From: Daphnia pulex
Lineage: Eukaryota > Arthropoda > Branchiopoda > Diplostraca > Daphniidae
Assembly (NCBI RefSeq): GCF_021134715.1
Contig: NC_060018.1
Coordinates: forward strand, 1,922,001-1,986,000
Direction: 5' to 3'
Length of the DNA stretch: 64,000 nt
The notes under the pieces are model-generated. The model made no database searches, was not told the DNA's origin, and saw only the letters and a program-made list of their open reading frames with translations. Position 1 is the stretch's first letter; each line of letters starts with the position of its first letter. The translations under genes were made by a program, and so were the position numbers. Shown here one piece after another: positions 1 to 14,939 of the stretch.

Positions 1-232
1 TTTTTCTGGGGCACTTTCATTGGGTATTACGGTATATGTGCTAGATGTAACATGCGACCGCTATATCGCAGACATGGAATATATAGAATCTAGGTAGTAT
101 TATTCGAATTGAGCGCAATGTTTTTTCGGCGTCCTCAAAAGTATCTCTCCCCGAAAGATGGAACCCACGTTTTACATGACTTTTTGTTTACATGTATCAC
201 AAAATGTTAGCAACATTTTTAGCGGGACTTAC

Positions 233-444
233 TTTTGAATGATGGAGATACGCTGTTTGGCATCGATCAAAAATGAATCGAGCATGTTGACAATGGCATT
301 TTCTTGAGAGACTAGAGCTTCCATTTTGGAGACTGAGGAGAAGATATCGTCAATTTCCGGTTTCTCTACGACTATGTTGGACGCAGGGATTGCCCCGACA
401 CACCCAAACACAAACAACCAAATGGCAATCACAGGTGGCTTCAT
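233..444 (-). CDS. Prolyl 4-hydroxylase alpha-subunit-like, first coding exon (partial gene)
   Basis: The exon starts at an ATG at 444 and ends at a GTAAGT donor (232-227). It encodes a hydrophobic signal peptide (VIAIWLFVFGCVGAIPA), then a short helical segment (DIFSSVSKMEALVSQEN and following). That segment resembles the N-terminal dimerisation region of collagen prolyl 4-hydroxylase alpha subunits (P4Ha_N). Those enzymes hydroxylate prolines of collagen-like proteins in the ER using Fe(II) and 2-oxoglutarate. The catalytic dioxygenase domain would lie on later exons left of the window, so only the leader and the start of the N-terminal domain are visible. An upstream in-frame TTG is not a credible start. 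Family assignment rests on about 45 residues and is moderate; the signal peptide and splice donor are clear. Confidence 0.6.
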
Positions 445-3084
445 GTTGATTTTCAATCGCTGAAGGGAACAATTGAAGTCGTTCTTTAACTATGTTAGAT
501 ATACGTGATTGGAGCACTTTCGTGTAAGAACAGCGCTTACCTCAACAGCTTTAACAGTGGCTTGAGGGAGAGAGAGCGACCAGCTAACGATATACGTCTT
601 GCGAGCTGGAAGGTGGGACAAAGACTGAGCGGTGAATGTTGGAGAAGCTCACATTATTATTCTGCGGGCTCGGAGCTACAGACACCATTCAGGCACGTAC
701 GCACGGTACCTTTCACCAACAATAGCAATGCATCGGTTCCTAGTTCTCTTATTCGTATATATTCTTCATCGTGAGTAAGTTGCTGAACGGCTTCGTCATC
801 GGATCCGAAGGTTTTGTTTTTGCCCCAAATGTCAAATGAAGGATTAGGGTGCAGCGGTAGCAGAAATACTGCCAAACTCAGTTGCTTGCTCTCCTTTTCT
901 TATTTAACAGTTCAGTTCCTCGACCGCTAAAAGAGAGAGAAACAAAAAAGCCAGTGAAAGAAGGAACTTTCTCCGGTTATATGTAGGATCTGGTTAACCA
1001 GTTTTGTGCGCGATGACGAAAGAGTATGTCATTTTTCCGATACGACAGCTTTCGATTCTTTATATCCCGATTTGATTTCGAATGGGGATAACACCTTCGC
1101 CCCCAGTCTTTTCTTTATGGACTAGATGTGGCTAAACAGATCATCACTTACGAGCTTCCCGAGCTCCACTGTGTTATTATTATTATCTTTCACGATGATG
1201 GTAAGTAGATTGACTTACCCCTAATATCATTCATGACCGACTCCCGATGCAATCAGCCGAATCCAAAAACTGGGACGAAAGAAGTAGAAATAAGCACGCG
1301 CATACGGAAAATCCATACTAAAGTCTGGGCTACGCTCGAGCTTTATTCAAAGCTTGACAAATTGATATTACATCATTTCGGGAAATTATTGGTAAATTGT
1401 TTGTTTTTTGAGTTCATACCTCAAAGCGGGGATGAGTAAGAACACTTCGTCGCGCGCTCAGTTTCCTTTTTATCTTTTTTTCTACTTAGAATTTTCAAGG
1501 TTCTTTCCTAAACATTTATTTTATTTTTAAGAAATTTGTTTAAAGCTTTGTTCAAAGAATAATTACTTAAGCCTCCAGAAAAGCTCTAGTTTGGCCTATA
1601 GGTTTGATGGCGATCCGTTAAGGTTTTCCCCCGGTAATAGCAAATTGTTCCGAATTAAATTTTCCTAATTCAGGATAATCCACACACGCAGGTGCTACAA
1701 AAAACCACCTATAGCCTTCCCGTTTTACCTCCGTTTTAAGTCTCTCACACTGTGATTGTAGCAATTTGCGCCACAAGTGACTTTTCTATAGAAGTCCCAG
1801 AGGGTTGATGTCATAAACTTCCCGAGAATATGTTTTTCTCGGCGTCGTTCTGGTTCCAAAGAACCGCAAAATATTGTTTCGCGGGCCGATGACAGTCATG
1901 ACACTCTGGCTTTCCCATGCTCTTTCCCTCATTACTTTTCTTATTTATGAAAATAACCTTCGCCCAAAGTATTAGTTTCACGATGAAAGCCCAAATTTGT
2001 CGTCCGATTCTTTTTCAGCTTCACCTCACTTTGCGTTAGTTAACCCATAAAAAGTTGAATCGGTCGACATAATCGCGTTCTTCTTCGTTAAATTCGTGCA
2101 AATTTATATAATTCTCCAAACAGGAAAAAAGGCCACTGACTTTTAGAGCGTAGTGAGACTTTTAGCCCAGAAAAAACACTGGTTCGTGATTTACAGCGCA
2201 GAAAATAGGAATTATAAACCTTGGCAAATGTTCAAGTGAAAAAAAAAAACTGGATGTTAAATAGAAAGTATCTTCTTTGTCTACGCGGGCCCTTAGACAT
2301 GGAAAAGTCATGAAAACTATCAAGTCAACTCGCAACTTGAGCGTAATAATGGTTAATTAAAAAAGAGCCAGTCTTCCGTGATTAAATATTCCGAATATTA
2401 AAACAACATTTTCCATTCTTACCAACTAGAGATTCCATGGGGGGGGGGGGGATAGCGTTTCGTTTCTCTGTATTTCTGTGACCGATAACAGTGATTAATG
2501 ATACCCGAGGCCGATTGTTCATGTTTTTGTTATTTACCCAAGGTACTTGAGTTATTATCAATGTGGAGAAAGACCAGTCGTTTCTATCGATTGTCCATGG
2601 TAGATGCTCATGATAAAAGTCTGATACTACTGCGCAAAAGTAGGACATAGCCCAAGGGATTGCAGAAAGCATCCGACGAATACAAAACACGTTGTTTTTT
2701 TTAATAACACGCTACAGACCAAAATAAGCTCTCGATGGAAACTCGTTTAGAGATAGTAAGAATCCTTTCTCCAAAACGCCGTGGTGAAAGTGAGAGGAGA
2801 GCGATTCGGATGTCGCGTGCCCATAACACAATCAGTTACACAGCAGAGGAGAATGTTAATATTTCCTTACTTGGACGATGACTCGGATCATCGAAAAAGC
2901 ACTCAACTCGACGGGAAAACAAAACTTCGTTTAAATGTGTAATCACACACAGAACGAACAGTTATGGCTACGACATGAACAAAGAAAAGCTAGAAAATGT
3001 ACACCAAACAAAGTAACATTTTTTTACACGCTAAATTATTATCAGTGAGGCTCAAGCCAACAAATAAATCGGAATGTGACTTCT
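445..3084. other. Intergenic region without a recognisable gene
   Basis: This 2.6-kb stretch separates the P4H-like first exon (-) from the 3' end of ATP6AP2 (-). The open frames are short and match no family I know. A 12-base G run lies near 2440. The left end should hold the promoter and 5' UTR of the P4H-like gene. No repeat structure was noticed. Confidence 0.5.
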
Positions 3085-4462
3085 CTAATTTTCCTTTTTG
3101 ATGCGCTGTGTCGTCATCCGATAGATGATGGAGTCACGACCAGGATCGAGTGTGCAAATAAACACTGAAAAATTAAAGGGATAATGTTATGGCAGATTGC
3201 AAAAATCGAACTCAGATTAATCAATTACCAGCGGTGGAAATAAGAGCAGCAATCAAGAAAACGGATGTCCATAAAAGGATATTAAAAATGGATGAGTAAT
3301 CCGATCCATAGCGTTTAGATAAATTCAACTTCCAATACAGTTCCTGAAAGAAGGAGGATAAAGTTATTTTAACCCTCGACTATTATTTGAAAATAAAATT
3401 TTAAAAAATCATACGCTATTTGCTTTGGCATTCGAAGTCGTAGACCTCTTTTCTCGAAGGCGAAGTCTTTCAATGGTTATGGCAGTTAGGATAAACTATA
3501 AAAAGACAAAAATTGTTACACACAAATTTTTCGAATTCAAATATAACTGTGTCATACTCGATCGCCATAAGTGTTTTCTAGTGCATCTTGAAGCTCGCCG
3601 AGAGCAGATTTCAAAATAGTAACTGCTTCCAAAGCTTGCTCAGAGTCTTGACCATAGACACTGATGATATCATCCAAACCATTAAGGCGGATCCAAACAG
3701 TCTTGAAGACGGATTTTGCCAATACCTTTTGAAAATAATGTATTGTGTGTAAAAACCTCTCACTATTTTTTAACTAATGAAAATACCTTATGTTTTAAAT
3801 CCATCAAAACATCAATATCTTTAAGAAACTGCAAGACAGCAACATCCTTTTTGTTGAGCTTTTGAAGTGCCAAAATCTTCTGGGTTTCACCAGAATATAA
3901 GTCATTTTCGTCAAATACAACTTGGCCTAGAATAGAAGTGAAATCATCCTTCACTTGATCAAGAGTAGAGGTGATCTCTAGTGGGTATCTGGGTTCACTC
4001 AACTGGAGACTTTGCACACCCTCAACAACAACAGCAACTGAAACTTCTGGGTAATTAAATGGATTCAAGACTGTAAGTCCATTCCACGAGTCACCCTGAA
4101 AACAGCAAATAATGGTATTGCTTCAAACTGATTTCATCATAGATACATCAAGTTGCAATATCACTCCTTCGTTTGGAACCAAACATATAGTTCCTAATCT
4201 ACAAAGTTATAAATGAATGAAAGAACTTACAAAAGGTGTTGTGTGCCCCATTGCAGTGGAAATAATTTTTGGCAATTCACTTGTATTCAGCTGTTCATCT
4301 CCCCTAAAGTTGACTCCATTAGGGCTGTGCAAGATGCTGAACTCTCCATTTCCCAGGACTGCATTGCAACAAAACACTTCAAAAGCTGTAGTTTTCAATC
4401 GCTAGAAAATAATTACCTGAGGTTAATAGACAAAATACGCCGACAATTGATGCCACTTTCAT
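3085..4462 (-). CDS. ATP6AP2: ATP6AP2, (pro)renin receptor / V-ATPase accessory protein 2
   Basis: Seven exons: 4417-4462, 4231-4358, 3787-4095, 3558-3725, 3415-3495, 3229-3343, 3085-3164. They give 927 nt, 308 aa plus stop, with phases closing exactly; human is 350 aa. The product is a type I membrane protein that helps assemble the V-ATPase Vo sector in ER and lysosomal membranes and takes part in Wnt and renin signalling. Visible marks are a signal peptide (MKVASIVGVFCLLTS), the family start GEFSILHSP, the motif GLDDIISVYGQDSEQ, a furin-type REKR site just before the C-terminal part, one membrane segment (IFNILLWTSVFLIAALI) and the tail DPGRDSIIYRMTTQ. It ends in KKEN, a KKXX-type ER retrieval signal. 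It is head to head with the pICln gene. Confidence 0.95.
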
Positions 4463-4709
4463 CTTGCCTTCTTGTCTGGTCAACAGCAGCTGCAATTGCC
4501 TTTAGAAAAAGTTTGACAGTCTCGAGTCTCGTGACAGCTAAAGTCAGGTGATGTGTTCGTGGTTCATGATTTAGTCCCTAGATGACGTTTTCATTGCAGC
4601 CTACAATTTTTTTTTAAAACGTTGTGCTGCTGACAGCGTGATTCGAATCATATTTCATTTTCAAATTGTTGCTCTTCTTCTTTTCTGAATTCGTTAAATT
4701 TCTTAAAAA
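4463..4709. promoter_or_regulatory. Shared bidirectional promoter of ATP6AP2 and pICln
   Basis: Only 247 bp separate the divergent start codons of ATP6AP2 (-) and pICln (+), so both promoters and 5' UTRs must fit here. No convincing TATA box is present, as expected for housekeeping genes. Shared regulation is inferred from spacing only. Confidence 0.5.
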
Positions 4710-5606
4710 ATGGTTGTATTATCTTCATTTCCTCCGCCTACCGAAGGAATCAAATTAGTTCAGCCTAATACTGGAGCTTTCATCAACACCAGAGACTTGG
4801 GCCAAGGAACATTATATATTGCAGAAAGGTTAATTTATATTTATATTCTATTTAAGTTTTCGATTACAAGAGTCACGGAAAAATAATTTTACCTATTCCA
4901 AACCATTTAGTCGTGTATCATGGGTTAGTGCCACATCTGGCCAGGGATTTTCGCTGGAATACCCCCACATATCGTTACATGCTGTTTCAAAAGATCCTTC
5001 TGCATTTCCACAGGAATGCTTGTACTTGATGTTGGATTCAAGGCTTGATGAACCCGGTAATACCCAATTCTATATTTATGTTTAAAATATCATTTGAGAA
5101 AATGTTATGTGAGATGTGTTCATGTTTCCAGGTTTGTCTGATTAAAGTTATATTTTTAAGATGAAGCTTTAGATAATCAAGATTCTGAGGATGAGGAATC
5201 TGAAACTGATATGTCTGAAGTAAGGTTTATTCCAGAAGATCGGGGACTTCTTGATGCCATGTACCATGCCATGACAATATGTCAAACACTCCATCCTGAT
5301 CCTAATGATTCAATTTCAGATGGTAATATTTGACAAAAGGCAAAAGTTTTGCAGATTATTGTATTAACTTTTTTTTTTATTTAGAAGGAGATTTTGAAGA
5401 TACTGAGGAAGGAGAATATTGCCTTGATGGAGCAGAAACAGCTGAAAATGGTAAATCTGATATAATTTCATTTAATTGATATCCGACAAATATTTATTGT
5501 TTTTCTCAATGTGCACCTCAATTGTTCGTAAGATCATGATAATGGTGAGGCGGAGAACATGGAGTCAGACATGGGTCAGTTTGAAGATGCCGATCCTGAA
5601 CATTAA
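4710..5606 (+). CDS. icln: pICln, methylosome subunit (CLNS1A family)
   Basis: Five exons: 4710-4828, 4911-5056, 5161-5322, 5385-5450, 5533-5606. They give 567 nt and 188 aa. pICln is the assembly chaperone of the PRMT5 methylosome. It holds Sm proteins before the SMN complex loads them onto snRNA. The N-terminal PH-like domain is recognisable from SSFPPPTEGI, GTLYIAESRVSW and GFSLEYPHISLHAVS. The acidic stretch DEESETD, VRFIPEDRGLLDAMYHAM and the end GQFEDADPEH match the family from end to end; human ends GQFEDADVDH. The protein is shorter than human (237 aa) because the acidic C-terminal linker is reduced. An AATAAA polyadenylation signal lies at 5666-5671. Confidence 0.96.
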
Positions 5607-6286
5607 CCGCACATATTTCCCTTATTCACGCTTTACTTACTATTGCTTTCTTTGAAATTTTAAATAATAAAACTTCAAAGCATAGGAGATAATTAATGTA
5701 AAACAATTTTTGGTGTCACCTCACTGTTCGATTGCCATGAACGCGAGTATTCTCGGTTAGTTAAAAAAAAAGAATGCGCCCGCTCCAATATTATGTGTAG
5801 ATTTTAAGCGGGAAGCAAAAAAAAACTGTATGTGTGACAAAAAAAACAAGTTTAATAATCTTTAACTTAAAAATATCGCTGCCACAGTAAAGAAAGCATT
5901 GGTTTTCTTTAAAAAAAGAACTTCTTAAGGTAACTTGAAATGAAAAAAATGTGACGTGTTTCGACAAAGCGTGCAGAATGTTTAGCATTTTTTCTGAGGT
6001 AAAGCTTCGGTTGACGTTAACATTATGTGAACCTTCCACTAGAAAAGACAAGATCGATAACAGTAGTGCTACTCAAGAACGCCTTTTGTGGTCATGGTGG
6101 CGCTGTAGCTTGGGTTGTATCAAAGTTCAACGTTCTCAAGCCTCTCGGAAAGTCTCAATATTGATTCAGTCTCGAGTTTAGCGTCTCACGCATAGCACGA
6201 CAGACTTTCTCCGCTACATCTCCCTCGGTGGTAATTATTCTCGGTACTCTGCGCCAGCGCCCCATTCCCTGACTTATCCCGCGAAA
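5607..6286. other. pICln 3' UTR and upstream region of the sulfotransferase
   Basis: The first 70 bp hold the pICln 3' UTR and its AATAAA. The rest carries A/T homopolymer runs and the presumed promoter of the sulfotransferase. No further gene is visible. Confidence 0.5.
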
Positions 6287-7882
<1,596 letters not shown>

Positions 7883-8614
7883 CAGCATAAAATTTTGTAT
7901 TTCCGCTATCGACGTGCGGGATAGTTTATTAATGCTACAAAAATATCGAGAATTCTACGGTTTGTTTGCAAAATTTTTACGATTTTGTCTTATACCATTA
8001 AAGACCCGAAACAGCTTTTATTGTACTACAATAGCTATTCATCAATAAAATTATGTTCACAATTTACTCATTCCCAAGCTTACTCCTTTTAAGCCATCAT
8101 TGTTCTAGGATGTTGGCAATTGACGATATGACGTTTGAATCTAGTGTATTAAACAAGATTGATGTACGTCCCGACCCACTAGTGATAAAATAGCGAGTGT
8201 AATGCTTTGCTTCCTCCTTTTCTCCCTTCATTTCCTCTGAGCTGAAGAATAATGCTCAACTCGACGTTGTCTTGTCCGAGGTCCATACATACATTCCATG
8301 AAATGCGGCGCGAATGGCATACCTTAAAGGGCTTAAACACATTTCACCTTGATTGTGATTCTGCTGAAAACAAATAACGGAAAACTGGGACATGCGGAAT
8401 TGGACGCATTTGTAAGCGAACGAAGACGATGTAGTCACTCACTAGATGTCGTTGTAACCTGTAAACAACATAAAAAACAAATAGGCGTTTTGGCATCTTG
8501 GGAGGACGTGCAATCGAAAACGACTGTTGAGTTTTCGAAGCTGTCAATCTTGCAATCACATATCACATCTGTGAACTGTGATCGTTCATATATATTTAGA
8601 CGAGTTATTGCAAA
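7883..8614. other. Intergenic region between sulfotransferase and alpha-glucosidase
   Basis: It holds the sulfotransferase 3' UTR (AATAAA near 8044) and about 550 bp of upstream sequence for the alpha-glucosidase gene. Open frames on both strands overlap each other and match nothing known. Confidence 0.5.
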
Positions 8615-11600
8615 ATGAAGTTAGGGTTCTGGAAAAGTGAAAAGGTGAAAAATCATGAATGTCTGGTTGAGAATGAGGTTCTTGACTTTCATGTAGAGTC
8701 AACTAGCAAAGGTAACTAAATATATAATTTCTTAGTTCTGTGTCATAGTAATTTTAGTTTTTTGTTTATGATTTTGAAGTTGTTGACAAAGCAAGGATTT
8801 TTCCTGTTTGGATTTCTTGGATCCTTTCTCTAGTTTTGGGAATTTTTGTCATCCTTTTATGGATTCTACTTGATCTGCATGGTGAGAAATCATTTTAATC
8901 GAATTTGTTAGTATTGTCATCACTGTAGAACTATTTAAAATTTTGTATACAATTAGTTGATGCTCTATGGAGTCAGCGACAGGAAACAGTAACTGTAATG
9001 GTTGATCAATTGGAAGAATTAGAGTTTTTAATATCAGTGTAAGTAATATGGTTTCTACACATCATTCATCATTTTTTTGTGAGCACAATGCTTAACTAAC
9101 CTTAAACTCACAATTAGGACTGAAAACATAACAGGCTCCAGCTGTCCCTATGATGTGGAGGATGAATTAAAGTTTGATTGTTTCCCTCAAGGAAATGCTG
9201 ATGAAAACTTGTGTTTGAAAAGAGGATGCTGTTGGTCATTCACTGATAAACAGTCTGTGCCATTCTGCTACTATCCATCTAATTATGCTCTGTATTCTTT
9301 CATAAATGTCACACAGTTGAACAACAGCAAAGTCAATGGAGTGGTAAGTGTTGTAGTCTTAGTCTTAGCATTACAACAGTAGGACAATTAACTCAGCAAT
9401 TAAATCATTTTGACTTAAGTTAAATGAATTAAATTTGGTTTTCAGGTTGGGTATCTCAAACAAACTGGTTATTCTGGTTATCCAGAAGAAATTCCCTTAC
9501 TAAAACTAATGGCAACTTTTGAGACTAATAATCGTTTACGAGTCAAGATAGTCGACGCAATGAATAAACGATACGAGGTCAATGTTCTTGACAGTCTTGA
9601 AGCTGAAGATGTATTGTCTGTGCATGATTATGATTATACATTTTCTGTCAACACGGACATAACAGGATTTAGTATTGCGAGAAAATCAAATCAAGAAGTA
9701 AGTTTGACTTCTTCGTTACGGTATTACAGACTAGATACTGATTTAATAACTTTTTTCCTGTGCCTAGGTGATTTTTTCAACAGTTGGCGTTGGAGGGTTT
9801 ATATATGCCAATCAGTTTCTGCAAATATCCAGTTTCCTTCCCTCTGGCAATATCTACGGATTGGGAGAACATCAAGATTCGCTGCGTCACAGCACTAACT
9901 GGCAAAGATTTGCCCTATTCAACCACGATACCGTTCCGGATAAGGGAAGAAATCTTTACGGATCTCACCCGTTCTACCTCGTGATGGAAAATGACGGGTT
10001 AAGTCATGGAGTTTTCCTCAAAAATAGTGATCCCATGGAAGTGATATTACAACCTACACCAGCTATCACTTTTCGCGCACTGGGAGGTATCATAGATTTC
10101 TATTTTTTCTTAGGACCGACTCCTCAAGAGGTAAATCTCCAAAAAGAAGTAATTGTTTAGGTGTAGCCTAATCCTGAAAGTATTTTCTTCATCTTTAGGT
10201 TATTGAACAGTATACTGAAGTAATAGGTCGCCCAGCCATGCCTCCTTATTGGGGTTTGGGATTTCATCTCTGTCGTTACAATTATGGCTCTCTGAATCGT
10301 ACTAGAGAAATTTGGGAACGCACCCGAGCAGCCGGCATTCCCTTCGATGTCCAATGGAACGATTTAGACTACATGGACACAGCGAAAGATTTCACTTATG
10401 ACCGAAATACGTTTGCTGGCTTGCCAGAATTTGTGCGTGAAGTTCATTCTGTAGGAATGCATTATATCCCATTAATCGATCCGGGCATTAGCAACACAGA
10501 GTCCAAGTTAGAATATCCCCCCTACGACGAAGGAATAGCGATGAACGTTTTTGTGAAAAATTCGGCAGATCCAGATGCACTTCCTTTTGTAGGGAAGGTA
10601 TGGAACACAGTTTCTACTGTTTGGCCGGATTTCACTCACCCGAATGCCACAGAATACTGGACCAATCAACTTAAAGCTTTTCACAATGAGGTAACATTTT
10701 TTTTACTACTTAATGGAAGGCAGATTTAATTTTTATTTCATATTTTAGGTTCCATTTGACGGAGCGTGGATTGATATGAACGAACCTTCCAATTTTTACT
10801 CTGGCACTATTGATGGGTGTTCAGCAACCAAATGGGATAATCCACCCTATACTCCGGCTGTCGTTGGTGATAAACTATGTTTTCTTACCCTTTGCATGTC
10901 AGCTGGACAGTAAGATTGTTTTCTCCTTTTCTTCAATATTTTATCAATATTTCTCAAATGCTCTTGGTAATTTATATTCACTTTTTAGGTATGGTGGGCT
11001 TCATTACGACCTCCACAATTTATACGGCCTTACCGAAACAATCGCTACCAACTTTGCATTGAAGCAGATAAGAGGAAAGCGACCATTCATCATATCTAGA
11101 TCGACTTTTCCTGGCCAAGGTCACTATGGAGGACATTGGAGTGGTGATGTTGTTTCTGATTGGACCAACTTGCGTCGCAGCATCACTAGTATTTTAAACT
11201 ACAATATGTACGTGAAGGTATTCTTTATTCCATTTTCAGTACATCGCTTAATTTTTCAAATATTTTTAGGTTTGGTATTCCTTTGGTTGGAGCAGACATC
11301 TGTGGATTCAACGGTAATACTACGGCCGCTCTTTGCCAAAGATGGATGGAATTGGGAGCCTTTTATCCATTCTCTCGTAATCATAACACGGACGATGGGA
11401 TCGATCAAGATCCAGTTGCTTTAGGTCCAGCTGTCGTAGAAGCGTCGAGAAAAGCTCTAATGGTTCGCTACATGCTTTTGCCCTACTTGTACACACTCTT
11501 CTGGCACGCTCATGCCCACGGGCGCACTGTAGCCCGTCCCCTTTTTTTCGAATTTCCCTCCGACCGGCAGACTTACACTATCGATACGCAATTTCTTTGG

Positions 11601-12173
11601 GGTGCTGGCTTGATGGTCGCACCAGTGTTAACAGAGTCCACTGAGATTATCGAAGTGTATTTACCACGCAGTCTTTGGTATGATTTTTATAATCTCCAGT
11701 TAATCTCTGCCGGTGGAAAATGGACTGGTCTTCCTGCTCCTTTAGATACCATACCCATTTTGTTGAGAGGTGGATATATCCTGCCCACTCAAGCACCAGA
11801 GGTAACCACCGCACTAACTCGCGTAAAGCCTTTTGATTTATTAGTGGCGTTGAATGAGACGAAACAAGCGGCTGGCGACCTCTACTGTGATGATGGAGAC
11901 ACAAACGACGCTTACCTTTTATCCCAATTTAATTTTATTCAATTTGAAGCTTCTTCTAACATGATTAAATCCTCTATTGTGAATTGGAATATCGAATCTT
12001 CCTCTTTGAATGTTCGCGACGTTACTATTCTTGGGTTAAGTGATCCCGTGAGTGTTGTAACTGTGAACGGGATCCCGCATCCCAGTTTTACTTTCAACAC
12101 GATCAAAAAGGTTTTGTTCCTCAAAGATCTTAAACTGCATCTCAAGAATCCATTTGTGATCAGTTATCAATAA
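8615..12173 (+). CDS. Membrane-anchored trefoil / GH31 alpha-glucosidase
   Basis: Ten exons: 8615-8711, 8780-8881, 8957-9038, 9118-9343, 9446-9697, 9768-10130, 10199-10690, 10749-10909, 10989-11207, 11270-12173. They give 2898 nt and 965 aa. It should hydrolyse alpha-1,4 or alpha-1,6 glucosidic bonds from non-reducing ends, as in lysosomal acid alpha-glucosidase or maltase-glucoamylase. A cytoplasmic N-terminus is followed by one signal anchor at about 42-63 ([20 protein letters not shown]) and a cysteine-rich P-type trefoil domain at about 103-148 with the CCW motif. The GH31 region follows: [13 protein letters not shown]; nucleophile D547 in [10 protein letters not shown]; acid/base D645 in HWSGD; GADICGF and DPVALG. 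The type II topology resembles intestinal brush-border maltases, so luminal digestion is plausible. A lysosomal role is the alternative. Confidence 0.95.
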
Positions 12174-13064
12174 TAAGTTTCTTCATTTTCTCGTGTTCAA
12201 ATGTGATAACCTTGTCAATATGTAGTTCGCCTTATTTGTCGGAATTTCAGAAGATTGCACAACTACTGTACTGAAGCTACTGCACGAAAAAATTAGTGTT
12301 TGGTTTAATCGGGTTTGATTAAGAAAGTTAAATATTGCGACTTTGAATTGTATACGTGATTTCTAACTATCACTTATACACGACTTCTATCACATGTTCA
12401 CTACTAAATGTTTTATTTTAACGTCTGTTGTAATGTCTTAAATAACGGCGAACATATGACAGCATTCTTTCCAGAGAGGCAGAGACGTAAGTGCCATGTT
12501 TTCTTTTTAATTCAACTTAAGATGTCTGCAATTTGGTTGTCGCTTATTACAGACTGATCACCTTTTGCAAATAACATATTTAACATAATGACTACAACTC
12601 CAAGGTCATTATGGGTATTTTCTCAGGGTATGCTATCATTATCCCACCCGACAATCCGACAATATCCACCCAGAAATTGGGGACGATCAACTTCCTTTTT
12701 TAGTTCAGGTTATAATTAATTAAATTTACTCTAGTTTTACACGATAATGCAGATTTCAGGATTCGTATATTTGTAGACTAGGTTTCTAAACTAACAATAA
12801 GTCATCCAAGCAAGAAGACGAGTTAGTTTTGTAAATTTTACTGCTGAATTACAACTTTTTAAATTTATATTGGCTGTTTATTAGGTAGAACAATTTGTAA
12901 TTGCCGAACGGCTTTGAGTGAAATTACAGCCACGGAAAAGCAGGCAAGTCAACATATATCAAACGAGCAGGAAATTTTGTGTGGCAGAAAAGAAACGGAA
13001 TTAAATTGTTGGGCACATGGGCAGGTTATTAGTGACTTGAAAACATGACCATGCTTGAAAATAT
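12174..13064. other. Intergenic region between convergent GH31 and SARAF genes
   Basis: It contains the 3' UTRs of the two convergent genes. AT-rich, with no recognisable gene or repeat. Confidence 0.5.
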
Positions 13065-14032
13065 TTAACGACTCATCGTACCTCCAAATCCCGAGGCAGT
13101 TCGAGTTCCACTGCTTGAAGCGACTCTATTTCCGGCTGTCGAAGTTCGATAATTAGACACATAAACTGTAGTAGGTCTATAAATTGGTCTAGGTGTGAAA
13201 ACCGGATAAGGAACAGGTCTGACGAAAGGCACATCAGAATGCACATGGTATGAGCTAGATCTTTCAGAGCAAACAATACATGCAATTAATCCAAAAATCG
13301 CGGTTAAAAATAGTAACACGCCCAAGCAGATAAAAAAGATGGTCAAAGACGACAGCTCCGTTGATGTTCCTTGGCTGGTTGGTGGTGGCCCGATATCGAT
13401 GATTGAAATAGGTGGATGATTATCGATTCCTTCTTTAGTGAAATCGATGTTATATTCAAGCTGCAATTACAATTTGTTAATAAACACAGCATTTGAATGA
13501 ACTGTAAAAATAAATATTACTCCACAGGATCCAACTAAAACATACTGATCACCAGGATAGTCATATCCTTCACATATGACCATAATTTTTCCAAAGCGGT
13601 AAGCATTCTCCATGTCTGTTTTACACTCCCATTGAATAGTAATTCCATCCGATCCTTGATTCTCACACTGCACCACCTTATAAAAGAAAGAAATTGGGCA
13701 ACAAATCAAAATTAAAGCATGACAAAACAAGAACAGATTGTGAAAAAGACTACTTGAGGAATAAATGCTCTGCAGCCAGCAGTTCCTCCAACACATTTCA
13801 ATTGAGGAACAGCTGGAACCCGTCTACTGTTGGTCATTTTCCCATGGTTGAGGGTCAGCACCTTAATTTTACTCATTTGTATTGAGTAGTCTAAAATTAA
13901 TAAAGTTGATTCCATTTAAATTCCAACAACCCAACAACATTTAATACTGTGGTTACCTGCTGGATTGAAGGCACCAAATGTGACGTGAACACAGACAAGC
14001 ACTAAAATCACTGATATTAAGTTTGCCAACAT
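13065..14032 (-). CDS. SARAF: SARAF (TMEM66), regulator of store-operated calcium entry
   Basis: Four exons: 13957-14032, 13754-13890, 13521-13676, 13065-13460. They give 765 nt and 254 aa. SARAF is an ER type I membrane protein that promotes slow inactivation of STIM-Orai calcium entry. Visible features are a signal peptide (MLANLISVILVLVCVHV), the luminal cysteine-rich domain (RRVPAVPQLKCVGGTAGC, IQWECKTDMENAYRFGK, CEGYDYPGDQYVLVGSCG), one membrane segment (SLTIFFICLGVLLFLTAIFG), and a Pro/Ser/Tyr-rich cytosolic tail ending RTASGFGGTMSR. The end matches the vertebrate end RTASGYGGTRRR. The cytosolic tail is shorter than in human (339 aa overall). Confidence 0.95.
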
Positions 14033-14132
14033 TTTCTCTGAATTTTGCAGTCAATCAGAAGACTTTGGCGGAGGCACAGTCACTACAAGTCTGCAATTAT
14101 CAAATTTCAGTATTTCTAAATTAAGATTGTTT

Positions 14133-14311
14133 TGATAGCGATGGTTTGTTGACATACATCTCACGTCAATGAGTAAATGCTTTGAACGCTCTTGACCTTC
14201 GTGCTCACAGAATTCAGGATTTTTATTTAGATAGCGATAGTTTGTTGAGTTAGATCACACCAGCAAGTAAATGTTTTGATCGGTATTGACCTTCGTACTC
14301 ACAAAATTCAG
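14133..14311. repeat. Two-copy tandem duplication upstream of SARAF
   Basis: About 90 bp (14133-14222) is repeated at 14232-14311. Both copies share GATAGCGAT then TTTGTTGA, a TTGACCTTCGT block, and end in a CTCACA-AATTCAGGA segment. The copies differ by scattered substitutions, so the duplication is not recent. They lie 100-280 bp upstream of the SARAF start codon and may affect its promoter. Confidence 0.6.
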
Positions 14312-14939
14312 GAAGGAAATAAACAACAATTGCTTCGACTTTCAAGTTTAAACGTTTCATCGACTCGATACTCGATTGTGTAACGTAGTCCGTGCTGCTC
14401 CGTCATGTGTTTGATATTTCTAAATTAGTGAAAGATTTTTCTAAAAAAAATTACTCCTTGTAAAGTTATAATAATTTGTTTGCTTTTTTTTCATCCCCAA
14501 CTCCCAAACAGAGCTGTCCCAAAACTCAAGTAATCAAGTTTCAAATAATAGTAAAATTTCGAAAAGACAAATTGACATCGGCGGAAGTGATTTCAAAATG
14601 GCTGCCTTCATTACGTGAAGGAAGACTATGTCACCAGTATCACCTGCCTAATAAAGTGAGTGGCTGAATATTTAATGTAAATTTTTGTGTGGTGAATTAT
14701 ACAGATAACATACAGATACCGCCTACAATTTATACTTGGCAATTCCATCTGATCATGTGGACATCCTGGAACTGCTGTAGATTTTCCCAAAATATCGTCT
14801 CTTGCTGCAGGTACCGGCTATAAAATATCCTCTTAGTCTGTGGCTATACATTTCGTAACATGGAGAAAGAAATACTTCAGAACGGTTAAAGTAATCATGT
14901 GGGTCAACTATTACCCTAAGGCGCCTAAGGTAACACATT

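Noticed and set aside
657-875. 72-codon minus-strand frame with a mildly hydrophobic start
   Set aside because: It begins at TTG, not ATG, has no family resemblance, and no splice partner was found.
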